64,000 nucleotides of DNA from Clostridium sp. MD294 (GTDB taxonomy: Bacteria; Bacillota; Clostridia; Lachnospirales; Anaerotignaceae). The stretch lies in the NCBI RefSeq assembly GCF_000364165.2, contig NZ_CP097810.1, forward strand, positions 186,001 to 250,000, written 5' to 3'. Below the pieces are notes generated by a model. That model saw only the letters and a list, made by a program, of their open reading frames with translations, did not search any database and was not told where the DNA came from. The position numbers and the translations under genes are program-made. Below, in pieces: positions 45,866 to 54,974 of the stretch; the stretch's first letter is position 1, and each line of letters opens with the position of its first letter.

Positions 45866-47254
45866 TTATTTATTATCAATTATTTTAATTTCATCATCGG
45901 AGAATGCGTCCATATTATCATCCCAAAGATATTTTTTTGTTTCAGAAACAATAACACCGCTCAATCCTAACAATGCAATACAGTTTGGCCATGCCATCAA
46001 ACCATTTAATATATCGGCAATCAGCCATACCAAGTCAAGAGCTGTTACACAACCTACAAATACTATACCTGTCCAAACTATTCTAAAAGGCATAAGTGCT
46101 TTTTTACCTAAAAGATATTCCCAACATTTTTCACCATAGTATGACCAGCCAAGTATTGTTGACCATGCAAATGTTATCAAACCAACTGTTAATACAATAG
46201 GTCCAATACCTCCAATAGCAGCAAATGCGTGTGTTGTTAAATCTCCGCCTGTAAATAAGCTACCTGTTGCAGGGTTAATTGCTGCTTCAGGTTCTTTAAT
46301 AATTGTAGAAACAAGTACAAGACCTGTCATAGCACAAACAACTATAGTATCCCAAAATACACCAGACATAGAAACCAATGCTTGACGAACAGGATTTCTT
46401 GTTTGAGCTGCTGCGTCTGCGATAGGAGCAGAACCTAAACCAGACTCATTTGTAAACAAACCACGAGATACACCAGCACGAAGTGCTACTGAAATACCGC
46501 CGCCCATGAGACCGCCAGCAATAGCTTGTTTTGTAAATGCACTACTTACAATTAATGCAACTGCTTTGCCCATATAAGGACCATTAATAATACAGATAAT
46601 AATACAGCCAAGAATATAAAGTCCAGCCATCAAAGGAACTAATTTTTCACAAACTTTTGCAATAGATTGTACACCACCAAGTATAACGCAGCCAGTACCT
46701 ATTGTTAAAACAGCACCTGTAATAACTGGAGATACTCCAAAGTTACTTTGTACCATTGTAGAAATGGAGTTACCTTGTGTCATATTACCAATACCAAAAC
46801 AAGCAATACCTGCAAATACTGCAAATGCTACACCAAGCCATTTTTGTTTTAAACCATTTTCCAGAGCATACATAGGACCACCCAACATCATACCGTCAGC
46901 TGTTTTTACTCTGTATTTTACTGCCAAAAGACCTTCGCCATATTTTGTTGCCATACCAAATAAACCTGTTAACCAACACCAAAATACTGCACCAGGACCA
47001 CCTGCCGCAATCGCTGTTGCTACACCAACGATATTACCAGTACCAATTGTTGCTGCAAGTGCTGTTGCAAGTGCTGCAAAAGAACTAACGTCACCACTTG
47101 CTTCTGCATCAGGTGTAACCGACAATTTAATTGCTTTAAATGTACTTATCTGTATAAATCTTGTACGGAATGTTAAAAATAAGTGTGTTCCTACCAAAAG
47201 TACCAACATAGGAAGACCCCAGAGTACGTCATAAATACTTTGTAGTATTGCCAT
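45866..47254 (-). CDS. alanine/glycine:cation symporter (AGCS family), paralogue 2
   Basis: A 462-residue AGCS transporter, closely similar along its length to the protein at 37563-38978. Marks are ALAATIGTGNIVGVATAIAAGGPGAV (in part), GIGNMTQGNSIST and GLFTNESGLGSAPIADAAAQT (in part), and both end with a short acidic tail (SDDEIKIIDNK here). The two may differ in substrate or in timing. AAAAGGGGG precedes the ATG. Its 650-bp upstream region is unusually long. Confidence 0.93.
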   Translation of the reverse strand: MAILQSIYDVLWGLPMLVLLVGTHLFLTFRTRFIQISTFKAIKLSVTPDAEASGDVSSFAALATALAATIGTGNIVGVATAIAAGGPGAVFWCWLTGLFGMATKYGEGLLAVKYRVKTADGMMLGGPMYALENGLKQKWLGVAFAVFAGIACFGIGNMTQGNSISTMVQSNFGVSPVITGAVLTIGTGCVILGGVQSIAKVCEKLVPLMAGLYILGCIIICIINGPYMGKAVALIVSSAFTKQAIAGGLMGGGISVALRAGVSRGLFTNESGLGSAPIADAAAQTRNPVRQALVSMSGVFWDTIVVCAMTGLVLVSTIIKEPEAAINPATGSLFTGGDLTTHAFAAIGGIGPIVLTVGLITFAWSTILGWSYYGEKCWEYLLGKKALMPFRIVWTGIVFVGCVTALDLVWLIADILNGLMAWPNCIALLGLSGVIVSETKKYLWDDNMDAFSDDEIKIIDNK

Positions 47255-47908
47255 AAGTATTTCCCCCTTTTCATTATAATTGCATTATTCAAATTAGTTT
47301 TATTTTGAAAACATTTCATACAGTACTTTGATTATAATAGAAATAAATCAATTATAGCGAAATCAGCAAACACACAGTATTCGTAAATACTATAGTGCAA
47401 ATTTACTATCATTTTTATGTAATTTTTTATAACTCCTTTCATCTGTTCGTATGTTATCTGTATCAAATGTCCAAAATATTATAACTAATTATTATTTTAA
47501 TTGTCTTTTTTGATTTTGCAAGCATAATTTTTTGTTCATTTTATAGTTTATAACATACAAAATGAACAATAATAAAATTATTTTGCATTTTTTATTATTG
47601 ATTTTTTCTATTTTGACGTCATTACTTCAAAAATAATGTTAATTTTGAAGTAATATCGTATTTTTGAAAATGTTTTATACTCCTTGATTTTTAAGCAATT
47701 TCATTTTACTATGTTATCATGTCATACAAGCAGTAATAAAATTTATTTTATTTACAATATTTTATTTTATTTTTCTATTTGACTGAACTTTTTTATTGTT
47801 AGTGAAATAAATAGATAAATTTTTTTTATTTTCTTAACGTTTTCTTAACGCTTTCTTAACGGAAAATAAACACATTACTAAAAATTTGTATACTTATCAA
47901 ACACATCA
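47255..47908. other. long AT-rich intergenic region upstream of AGCS gene 2
   Basis: 654 bp with no credible ORF. It contains an inverted repeat ATTACTTCAAAA / TTTTGAAGTAAT (about 47628-47663) and the phased TTAACG repeats described at 47834-47861. An AAAGGAG near 47440 (minus) is followed only by a 26-codon frame that I do not accept as a gene. Confidence 0.5.
47834..47861. promoter_or_regulatory. three TTAACG direct repeats with 11-bp phasing
   Basis: TTAACG at 47834-47839, 47845-47850 and 47856-47861, each preceded by TTTC or TTTTC, so the period is exactly 11 bp. Tandem 6-bp half sites at 11-bp spacing are the pattern bound by OmpR/PhoB-type response regulators such as PhoP. The controlled gene is uncertain; AGCS gene 2 starts about 580 bp away on the minus strand. 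Confidence 0.5.
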
Positions 47909-48610
47909 TTATACATTTTGAATATCGTGTTGCTCAAAATAATTCATAATACCCACATATATCGCCCATGCCACTTTTTGTTGATATTCTTCTGTATTTA
48001 ATTTTTTCTCTTCGTCTGCATTAGATAAAAATCCACATTCTACAAGTGCTGAAGGTAATTCTGTTTTTTTGAGTATGTAATAATTTGTATTTTCTTTTAT
48101 TTCTCTAGTGTTTTCATTATCTACATATTTTTTAAGAGATTTTTGTATTTCTTCTGCTAACTTTTTTCCCTCCTCTGATTGTTTATGGTAAAATACTTGT
48201 GCTCCTTTTGCACTTCCCTTTGGAAAAGCATTCTGATGTATGCTCACAAATATATCTCCCTCACTTTCATTTGCAATACGTTTTCTTTCTTTCATATCTT
48301 CCCCCTTTTTTTGTCCTAATGCTTCATCGCTATCTCTTGTCATATATACAACTGCTCCTCCTTGTTCTAAATACTGTTTTAATTTTTGGGCAATTTGTAA
48401 ATTGATATTCTTTTCATTATCCCCTTGTGTGCCTGTTTTACCAGGGTCCCAACCTCCATGACCTGCATCTAATATTACAACTTTAGCATTAACAGGTAAC
48501 ATTGTTTCTACTACATTTTGTTTTTGTATTGTAAAATATAGTCCTGACACAATTATCATAAGCAATACAAATATACTTAAATTTTCCATTTTTAGAGAAA
48601 ATACCTTCAT
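47909..48610 (-). CDS. cwlD: N-acetylmuramoyl-L-alanine amidase (CwlD type)
   Basis: A 233-residue Amidase_3 protein with one N-terminal membrane segment (about 10-27). Zinc ligands appear in VILDAGHGGWDPG, ERKRIANESEGDIFVSIHQNAF (in part) and ALVECGFLSN. CwlD with GerS or PdaA makes muramic lactam in spore cortex; length, anchor and the sporulating host favour CwlD over a general amidase. AAAGGAGTG precedes the ATG. Confidence 0.85.
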   Translation of the reverse strand: MKVFSLKMENLSIFVLLMIIVSGLYFTIQKQNVVETMLPVNAKVVILDAGHGGWDPGKTGTQGDNEKNINLQIAQKLKQYLEQGGAVVYMTRDSDEALGQKKGEDMKERKRIANESEGDIFVSIHQNAFPKGSAKGAQVFYHKQSEEGKKLAEEIQKSLKKYVDNENTREIKENTNYYILKKTELPSALVECGFLSNADEEKKLNTEEYQQKVAWAIYVGIMNYFEQHDIQNV

Positions 48611-48725
48611 AAAAACGACACTCCTTTAGTTTTTTATATCAGTATATGACTTTTTTATATAGCTAATACCTCATAGTATAAGTATTACAATATAAAAAAC
48701 TGATTATAATGTATTCGTTTTTCTC

Positions 48726-48754
48726 TTTACAATATACATAGAAACGTATAAACT
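48726..48754 (+). promoter_or_regulatory. putative promoter of gltX
   Basis: TTTACA (48726-48731), 17-bp spacer, TAAACT (48749-48754), about 36 bp before the start codon. No T-box precedes it. Confidence 0.4.
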
Positions 48755-48790
48755 AATATGGTAATGTTATTTAGAAAGGAAGAAATTTAA

Positions 48791-50245
48791 ATGGAAATTA
48801 GAACAAGATTTGCTCCAAGTCCTACAGGTTATATGCACATAGGCAATTTAAGAACAGCACTATATGAGTATTTAATTGCAAAATCTCAAAATGGAAAATT
48901 TATATTACGCATAGAAGATACTGACCAAGAGCGTTTGGTAGATGGTGCAACAGATGTTATTTACAACACGTTAAAAATGACAGGACTAAAACATGACGAA
49001 GGCCCAGATATAGGAGGAGAATATGGCCCTTATATACAAAGCGAACGTATGGGACTATATATGGATTATGCTAAAGAATTGATAAAAAAAGGACAAGCTT
49101 ATTACTGTTTTTGTTCTAAAGAGCGTCTTTCCTCTTTAAAATCAAGTAATGAAAAAGGCGATGCTTTTGCTAAATATGACCGTCACTGTTTAGGACTTTC
49201 TGCTGAACAAATACAACAAAATTTAGATGCAGGTATTCCTTTTGTAATTAGGCAAAAAATGCCTACAGAAGGTACAACAACATTTCATGATGTAGTATAT
49301 GGTGATATTACTGTTGAAAATGAAGAACTTGACGACCAAATACTTATGAAAGCAGACGGCTATCCTACTTACAATTTTGCCAATGTTGTTGACGACCATC
49401 TAATGAAAATTACTCATGTAGTAAGAGGAAGCGAATATCTTTCTTCTACACCAAAATATAACCTTCTTTATGAAGCTTTTGGTTGGGAAGCACCTGTTTA
49501 TGTGCATCTGCCTGCTGTAATGAGAGATGCTCATAACAAACTTTCAAAGCGTCATGGCGACAAATCTTTTGAAGATTTAGTAAAAGAAGGTTATTTAGTA
49601 GAAGCTATTGTCAATTATATTGCTCTTTTAGGCTGGAGTCCTTCTGACAATACAGAAATATTTTCACTTTCAGAATTGGAAAAAGCTTTTACTATAGAAG
49701 GACTAAGCAAATCTCCTTCTATATTTGATATAAAAAAATTGACATGGCTTAATGGAGAATATATCAAAAATATGAAACCTGATGACTTCTATATTTTAGC
49801 CGAAAATCGTTTAAAAGAAGTTATCAAAAATACTGCATTAGATTTGAAAAAAATCGCTTTACTACTTCAAAAACGTTTAGAAACATTAAATGATATCCCA
49901 CGATTGGTTGATTTTTTTGACAATTTACCAGAATATAGTACAGAATTATATATTCACAAAAAAATGAAAACAACAAAAGAAATTGCTCTTTCTAGTTTAA
50001 AAGAAGCATTACCTGTACTCGAAAATTTATCTGATTGGACAGAAAATGCTATACATGATACTCTTATGGATTTAGTACAAAAATTGGGTATCAAAAATGG
50101 TCAACTTTTATGGCCTGTCAGAACAGCACTTTCTGGAGAACCTACTTCACCAGGCGGTGCTATGGAATTAGCAGATATATTAGGAAAACAAGAAAGTCTA
50201 AATAGAATACAAATCGGTATTTCAAAACTAGAAAACGAAAATTAA
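48791..50245 (+). CDS. gltX: glutamate--tRNA ligase
   Basis: A 484-residue class I synthetase of usual length. [19 protein letters not shown] (HIGH motif at HIGN) begins the Rossmann fold, [14 protein letters not shown] is the KMSKS-equivalent (about 253), and the helical anticodon-binding part fills the C-terminus. It charges tRNA-Glu. AGAAAGGAAG precedes the ATG. It is monocistronic, with a terminator at 50251. Confidence 0.96.
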   Translation: MEIRTRFAPSPTGYMHIGNLRTALYEYLIAKSQNGKFILRIEDTDQERLVDGATDVIYNTLKMTGLKHDEGPDIGGEYGPYIQSERMGLYMDYAKELIKKGQAYYCFCSKERLSSLKSSNEKGDAFAKYDRHCLGLSAEQIQQNLDAGIPFVIRQKMPTEGTTTFHDVVYGDITVENEELDDQILMKADGYPTYNFANVVDDHLMKITHVVRGSEYLSSTPKYNLLYEAFGWEAPVYVHLPAVMRDAHNKLSKRHGDKSFEDLVKEGYLVEAIVNYIALLGWSPSDNTEIFSLSELEKAFTIEGLSKSPSIFDIKKLTWLNGEYIKNMKPDDFYILAENRLKEVIKNTALDLKKIALLLQKRLETLNDIPRLVDFFDNLPEYSTELYIHKKMKTTKEIALSSLKEALPVLENLSDWTENAIHDTLMDLVQKLGIKNGQLLWPVRTALSGEPTSPGGAMELADILGKQESLNRIQIGISKLENEN

Positions 50246-50250
50246 TTTTA

Positions 50251-50298
50251 AAGCTCTCAACAACTAAAATTATAGTAAATTGTTGAGAGCTTTTTTTA
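50251..50298 (+). terminator. terminator of gltX
   Basis: AAAGCTCTCAACAA / TTGTTGAGAGCTTT stem, followed by TTTTT. Confidence 0.9.
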
Positions 50299-50365
50299 TA
50301 ATATAATTCTCATATTTTATTTTTTATAGAATATATTAAAATAATATTATTAAAATGGTGATATT

Positions 50366-51271
50366 ATGTCAGAAAAAGTTGCAATTTACTGCCGCATTTC
50401 AAACGAATACAATAAAAAAAATCAAAGTGAAAGTATACAAAATCAAATATTACTTTTGACACAATATGCTCATCAAAATAATTGGTCTATATTTGATATT
50501 TATTATGATGAAAATTACTCTGGATTAGATGATAATCGTCCTGCATTTAAACGTATGCTGCAATATGCTCAAAAAGGATTATTTTCTATTATACTTTGTA
50601 AAACACAATCTAGATTTACAAGAAGTATGACAACTGCTGAAAAATATCTACATTACATATTTCCTATTTGGGGTATTCGTTTTATTACTATAGTAGACAA
50701 AGCAGATACTTATGACAATCAAAACAAAAAAACACGTCAAATCAATGCCCTTGTAAATGAATGGTATTGTGAAGAATTATCTCAAAATATCAAAAAAGTA
50801 TTTCGTCAAAAACAAATGCAAGGACAATATTTAGGTAATTATGCTCCTTATGGCTATCAAAAATCTCCTTTAGACAAACATAAACTCATTATAGATAGCA
50901 CTACTGCCCCTATTGTACATTTTATATTTGAACAGTATGCTTTTGAAAAAAAATCCTATTCTTCTATTGCTAAATTTCTTACAAATCAAAAAATACCTAC
51001 TCCCTCACAATATAATGCTATGCAAAACAAAGATATAGGTAGAAAGGGTATCAAAAGTGAAGGTGTATGGTCTGCTTCTACTATAAGAAATATACTACAT
51101 AACGCTGTATATATTGGTGATATGGTGCAAAATAAAGAAAATAAAATCAGTTATAAATCAAATAAAGTTGTTTCTGTACCCCCCAAAAATTGGATTGTTG
51201 TACATAATACACATACTGCTATTGTTTCAAAACAACTTTTTGCACTTTGCCAAAATAAAAATACTATTTAA
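50366..51271 (+). CDS. serine recombinase, shorter than typical large serine recombinases
   Basis: A 301-residue protein. The resolvase domain (about 1-140) keeps YCRISNEYN with the nucleophile Ser12 and the Arg of SRFTRS. The Recombinase domain (about 160-270) reads APYGYQKSP ... SSIAKFLTNQKIPTP ... WSASTIRNILHNAVYIGDM. It stops at about residue 301, before the zinc ribbon and coiled coil that large serine recombinases (about 450-550 residues) use for DNA synapsis. It is either a naturally short form or a C-terminally truncated relic; I see no frame-shifted remainder downstream. No att sites or cargo were recognised. GGTGATATT-type site before the ATG. Confidence 0.82.
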   Translation: MSEKVAIYCRISNEYNKKNQSESIQNQILLLTQYAHQNNWSIFDIYYDENYSGLDDNRPAFKRMLQYAQKGLFSIILCKTQSRFTRSMTTAEKYLHYIFPIWGIRFITIVDKADTYDNQNKKTRQINALVNEWYCEELSQNIKKVFRQKQMQGQYLGNYAPYGYQKSPLDKHKLIIDSTTAPIVHFIFEQYAFEKKSYSSIAKFLTNQKIPTPSQYNAMQNKDIGRKGIKSEGVWSASTIRNILHNAVYIGDMVQNKENKISYKSNKVVSVPPKNWIVVHNTHTAIVSKQLFALCQNKNTI

Positions 51272-51371
51272 AACTGATATAATACTTTATGCTTTTCATT
51301 GCAATGTCATTTTTTTTATGCTATGCTTTTTAGCATATAGTAACAAATTAATGATATTGGAGGTCTTTTTT

Positions 51372-52199
51372 ATGCTGCAAAATGTTATATCTAATGTAAG
51401 AGAACAAACTCCTCTTATACATTGTATTACAAATTATGTAACAGTAAATGATGTTGCAAATGTCTTGCTTGCCTGTGGTGCTTCTCCCATTATGGCGGAC
51501 GACGAAAAAGAAGCTGAAGAAATGACATCTATTTGTAAAGGCACTGTCATAAACATAGGCACATTAAATGCCAGAACAGTAAACTCCATGATATTAGCAG
51601 GAAAAAAAGCAAATGAATTAGGTCATATTGTTATACTTGACCCTGTTGGAGCAGGAGCTACAAAGCTACGTACTCAAACAACAATGCGTTTATTACAAGA
51701 AGTAAAATTTAGTGTAATTAGAGGGAATATTTCAGAAATCAAAACAGTATATCAGGGAAGTGGCACAACAAAAGGTGTTGATGCAGACATAAGCGACACT
51801 GTAACAGAACAAAATATTGACGAGGTAATTACATTTGCTCAAAAATTAAGTCAAAAAACAGGTGCTATCATTGCTATTACAGGAGCGATTGATATTGTAA
51901 CAGATGATAAAACAGCATATATTATACGAAATGGTCACCCTATTCTATCTAAAATTACTGGTACAGGCTGTATGTTAACTGCAATAATTGCTGCTTATTG
52001 TACTGCAAACACCAAAAATATATTGCAATCAACTGTTGCTGCAATTTGTGCTATGGGGTATTGCGGTGAAATTGCTTTTGCAAAAGTACAAAAAGAAATT
52101 TCTGGCACTTCTAGTTTTCGTATGCACTTAATAGATGCACTAAGTACATTAGATGATGTTGCATTGATAGGAGGTAGTAAAATTGAATATAGAACGTAA
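51372..52199 (+). CDS. thiM: hydroxyethylthiazole kinase
   Basis: A 275-residue ThiM. TPLIHCITNYVTVNDVANVLLACGASPIM (in part) is the substrate site, DPVGAGATKLR and ITGTGCMLTAIIAAY carry nucleotide binding and the catalytic Cys region. It phosphorylates hydroxyethylthiazole for salvage, the substrate likely brought by ThiW. The start at 51372 is chosen for TTGGAGG upstream; a longer open frame from 51114 overlaps the recombinase and has no ribosome site. It overlaps thiE by 17 bp. No TPP riboswitch lies before it. Confidence 0.95.
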   Translation: MLQNVISNVREQTPLIHCITNYVTVNDVANVLLACGASPIMADDEKEAEEMTSICKGTVINIGTLNARTVNSMILAGKKANELGHIVILDPVGAGATKLRTQTTMRLLQEVKFSVIRGNISEIKTVYQGSGTTKGVDADISDTVTEQNIDEVITFAQKLSQKTGAIIAITGAIDIVTDDKTAYIIRNGHPILSKITGTGCMLTAIIAAYCTANTKNILQSTVAAICAMGYCGEIAFAKVQKEISGTSSFRMHLIDALSTLDDVALIGGSKIEYRT

Positions 52200-52815
52200 A
52201 AAAATGCTTGTTTATGCTGTAACAGACCGCAGTTGGCTAAATGGTCAAACATTAGAACAACAAGCTGAAAAAGCAATAAAAGGTGGTGTAACATTTTTAC
52301 AGTTAAGAGAAAAAAATTTGTGTTATGATGACTTTTTAAAACAAGCAGTAGCATTAAAAAAAATAACAGATAAATATAACATTCCTTTTATAATAAATGA
52401 TAATGTAGACATTGCCATTGCTGTAGATGCTGATGGTGTTCATGTAGGTCAAAAAGATATGGAGGCAGGAAAAGTTCGTCAAAAATTAGGACAAAATAAA
52501 ATCATAGGCGTTTCTGTACAGACAGTTGAACAAGCTATATTAGCACAAAAACAAGGGGCAGATTATTTAGGAGTAGGAGCAGTTTTTTCTACCTCTACAA
52601 AATTAGATGCAAGCGAAGTTTCATTTGAAACATTACAACAAATTTGTAATGCGGTTTGTATACCTGTTGTAGCAATAGGTGGTATCAACACCAAAAATAT
52701 ATTACAATTAAAAGGTAGTGGTATAGATGGTGTTGCTGTAGTTTCTGCAATATTTGCTCAAAAAGATATTACGCAAGCCACAAAAGAAATTGTAACGCTT
52801 TGTAAACAACTTTAA
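52183..52815 (+). CDS. thiE: thiamine-phosphate synthase
   Basis: A 210-residue TIM-barrel enzyme starting at TTG (52183) with GGAGG upstream. Marks are FLQLREKNL, IINDNVDIAIAVDADGVHVGQ (in part), GVGAVFSTSTK and AIGGINTKN. It joins HMP-PP and HET-P to thiamine phosphate. The start inside thiM implies translational coupling. Together with thiW and thiD it makes a salvage-type thiamine pathway; no thiC, thiG or thiS genes are in the window. Confidence 0.95.
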   Translation: MNIERKKMLVYAVTDRSWLNGQTLEQQAEKAIKGGVTFLQLREKNLCYDDFLKQAVALKKITDKYNIPFIINDNVDIAIAVDADGVHVGQKDMEAGKVRQKLGQNKIIGVSVQTVEQAILAQKQGADYLGVGAVFSTSTKLDASEVSFETLQQICNAVCIPVVAIGGINTKNILQLKGSGIDGVAVVSAIFAQKDITQATKEIVTLCKQL

Positions 52816-52825
52816 TAAAACATTA

Positions 52826-52866
52826 AAAAGAACTTGAGGTCTTTTATAATTTATCTCAAGGTCTTT
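52826..52866 (+). terminator. terminator of thiME
   Basis: AACTTGAG and CTCAAG-type arms pair around an AT-rich loop, followed by TCTTTTTATTTTT; it may also serve the convergent gene. Confidence 0.65.
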
Positions 52867-52873
52867 TTATTTT

Positions 52874-54076
52874 TTATATTACTTTCCACTGATATAATAC
52901 TGCTTTTGCATAAGCAGTTTCATTTGTTTTATAAATATAATCAAAAAATGCTGTACTAACACTTACACGATATATATCGTCTTTCATTACATTTTCTGAA
53001 GTCATAAAAAATGTTTTGACTGCTTTTTCATTTTGATATAATGTAACAGCATAGCGATAAATAGGCTCATCTGCTTGTATATTTTGCTTTTCAATTTGAT
53101 ATATTGTAGTATTACACAATATGTCATATATTTTTTCTAGTTCCTTTTGCTCTGTAATAGTTGTAGTATAATTTGTTTTTTCATTTTTAATACTTACTTT
53201 TGTAAGAGGTTGTTGTTGTATATTTAAAAATTTTTCAAATGACATATCTTCAAATATTGTTTTAATATTTCCATAAACTTCAGGAATTCCTCTCAATTTT
53301 TCCCATCTTTCATTATGATTTTTAGGCTGTTGTATCGTCAATATTTTTAGCGTATTATCCCATGCTGTAGTATAACCTAATAATTTTGAAAACTGTTCTA
53401 CTGATATATACACTACATCATCTTTTTGTTGTCCAAAAAGAAATTTCTTTTGTCCATTTATTATTACTGTTTGAGAGGTAATATTATATACTGCATTAGT
53501 ATCTAAAACAGTATTTAATGTTTTAAATTCTGCCATAACACCATTGTTTTGTTCATAATATGGCTGATTTTTTGTAAATATAATAGCATTATCTTTCCAA
53601 AGTATATTATTTTGATAAAAGTCTTCTTCTGTAAAAGTTTTTTTATAATTTTGTTTTGTTAGTATCATGTATTTTGCAAAATAATAAAAGTCATTTGGCA
53701 TTTGTTGTGGAAATAATACCCATTTATTTGTATATATTTTGTCTTGTGTAATTTCTAATTGTTTTACAACATTATTTTTTTGATAAAAATTCATGCTATA
53801 ATCGCTTGTACCTATACTATTGTCCCTTTGATAAGCATCATATGTCATAATTTTACCAAATTTCATTTTTTTTAATATTTCATATGTCTTATTTAGTTCC
53901 TCCTGTTTTACTATATTTACAATATTTCCTGTCGCCTTTTCTATAATTTCTATTCTTGCTACAGTATCACCATTTCCTAAATCAAAAAACTGTTCCCTAT
54001 CCATTACTGCCCCAAACACTGCTGTAGTATATAGTATACAAAGCAATAAAGCAAGCAATGTTTTTACTATTTTCAT
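52874..54076 (-). CDS. exported protein with stalk-type domain
   Basis: A 400-residue protein with a signal peptide (about 1-22). The middle part (about 205-250; QTVIINGQKKFLFGQQ ... VYISVEQFSKLLGY ... ILTIQQP) looks like a copper-amine-oxidase-N-type stalk domain, related to the C-terminus of the protein at 27382-28629. The rest is Tyr/Asn/Lys-rich with no known motif. It is likely secreted or wall-associated. AGGAGG precedes the ATG. Function unknown. Confidence 0.75.
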   Translation of the reverse strand: MKIVKTLLALLLCILYTTAVFGAVMDREQFFDLGNGDTVARIEIIEKATGNIVNIVKQEELNKTYEILKKMKFGKIMTYDAYQRDNSIGTSDYSMNFYQKNNVVKQLEITQDKIYTNKWVLFPQQMPNDFYYFAKYMILTKQNYKKTFTEEDFYQNNILWKDNAIIFTKNQPYYEQNNGVMAEFKTLNTVLDTNAVYNITSQTVIINGQKKFLFGQQKDDVVYISVEQFSKLLGYTTAWDNTLKILTIQQPKNHNERWEKLRGIPEVYGNIKTIFEDMSFEKFLNIQQQPLTKVSIKNEKTNYTTTITEQKELEKIYDILCNTTIYQIEKQNIQADEPIYRYAVTLYQNEKAVKTFFMTSENVMKDDIYRVSVSTAFFDYIYKTNETAYAKAVLYQWKVI

Positions 54077-54377
54077 GCCCCTTTTCCTCCTACATAAAAA
54101 GACTTTTTATTATGATAGCAACACAACTTTTTTTGTAAATATTGTTTTAAAAAGTGTAGCAAAATTATAATTGATGTATTTTTTCCCTTTTTTATTACAA
54201 TATTAAATTTATTATAGCACCAATAGAATATAATTTCAAATTTTTACTATTATTTACTACTTTTTTATACAAAAATCGTCTTTTGTAAACAGTTATAGCA
54301 CTAATGTAATATATCATTGCTTTCTTTTTTATAAAAATTTTGCTATGATAAAAACAACAAAAGAAAGGAGAATAGTT
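54077..54377. promoter_or_regulatory. divergent regulatory region with a 21-bp imperfect direct repeat
   Basis: About 300 bp. TTATAGCACCAATAGAATATA-like sequence (54212-54232) recurs at 54293-54313 with 18 of 21 bases identical. Both ends look like -10 boxes (AATATA / TATAAT). The repeats could be promoters or binding sites for the XRE regulator encoded next. No ORF. Confidence 0.4.
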
Positions 54378-54896
54378 ATGGATTTAGGAAACAAAATTTG
54401 TGAATTAAGAAAACTTTCTGGTATAACACAAGAACAATTAGCAGAAAAATTAAATATCTCTCGTCAAACATTATCAAAATGGGAAAAAGGAAATAGTTTA
54501 CCAGATATAGAAAGTATTGTAACTATTTCAGAACTATTTCAAATATCATTACAAGAATTATTATTGAAAAAAGAGCAACAGCAAATGGAACAACAGCAAA
54601 ACACACAAATTACATTAGAAGATTTATCACGCATCAATGCACATAACAGAAAAATGAATTTAATTTTATGCAGCGGACTATTATTTTTAGCAATCGCCAT
54701 ACTTATAGCAACATTTGAAAATATGCTTAGAAGCACCACATTAAGTTTAAATTATATATTATATCGTTACATTGTCACAGGACAATACGATTATGCACCT
54801 GTAAATTACACTAAATTGTTTATTCCTGCACTTTTAGCTGGTAGTATTGGTATTATTTTATGTTTTTTCTATCTTACAAAAAACAATAAAAATTGA
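54378..54896 (+). CDS. XRE-family regulator with membrane tail
   Basis: A 172-residue protein. The N-terminal helix-turn-helix is clear (ICELRKLSGITQEQLAEKL ... SRQTLSKWEKGNSLPD, about 5-45). A Gln-rich helix (about 70-90) and two hydrophobic segments follow (about 101-119 and 148-165). Membrane-tailed XRE proteins occur beside envelope and stress genes in Firmicutes. The ATG at 54378 has AAAGGAG upstream; the in-frame ATG at 54345 precedes that site. The nuclease gene follows after 78 bp. Confidence 0.85.
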   Translation: MDLGNKICELRKLSGITQEQLAEKLNISRQTLSKWEKGNSLPDIESIVTISELFQISLQELLLKKEQQQMEQQQNTQITLEDLSRINAHNRKMNLILCSGLLFLAIAILIATFENMLRSTTLSLNYILYRYIVTGQYDYAPVNYTKLFIPALLAGSIGIILCFFYLTKNNKN

Positions 54897-54974
54897 TTTT
54901 ATTCACACTCTTAGCACAATGATTGTAATTACGACATTTTTTTTATATAATAGAGTAACGAAGGTGGTGATATT

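Noticed and set aside
47255..47450. 26-codon frame after AAAGGAG upstream of AGCS gene 2
   Set aside because: Start codon is too far from the ribosome site and the product has no coding character.
51114..51371. N-terminal extension of thiM overlapping the recombinase
   Set aside because: ThiM homology begins at 51372, where a TTGGAGG site precedes the ATG; the extension is another frame of the recombinase.
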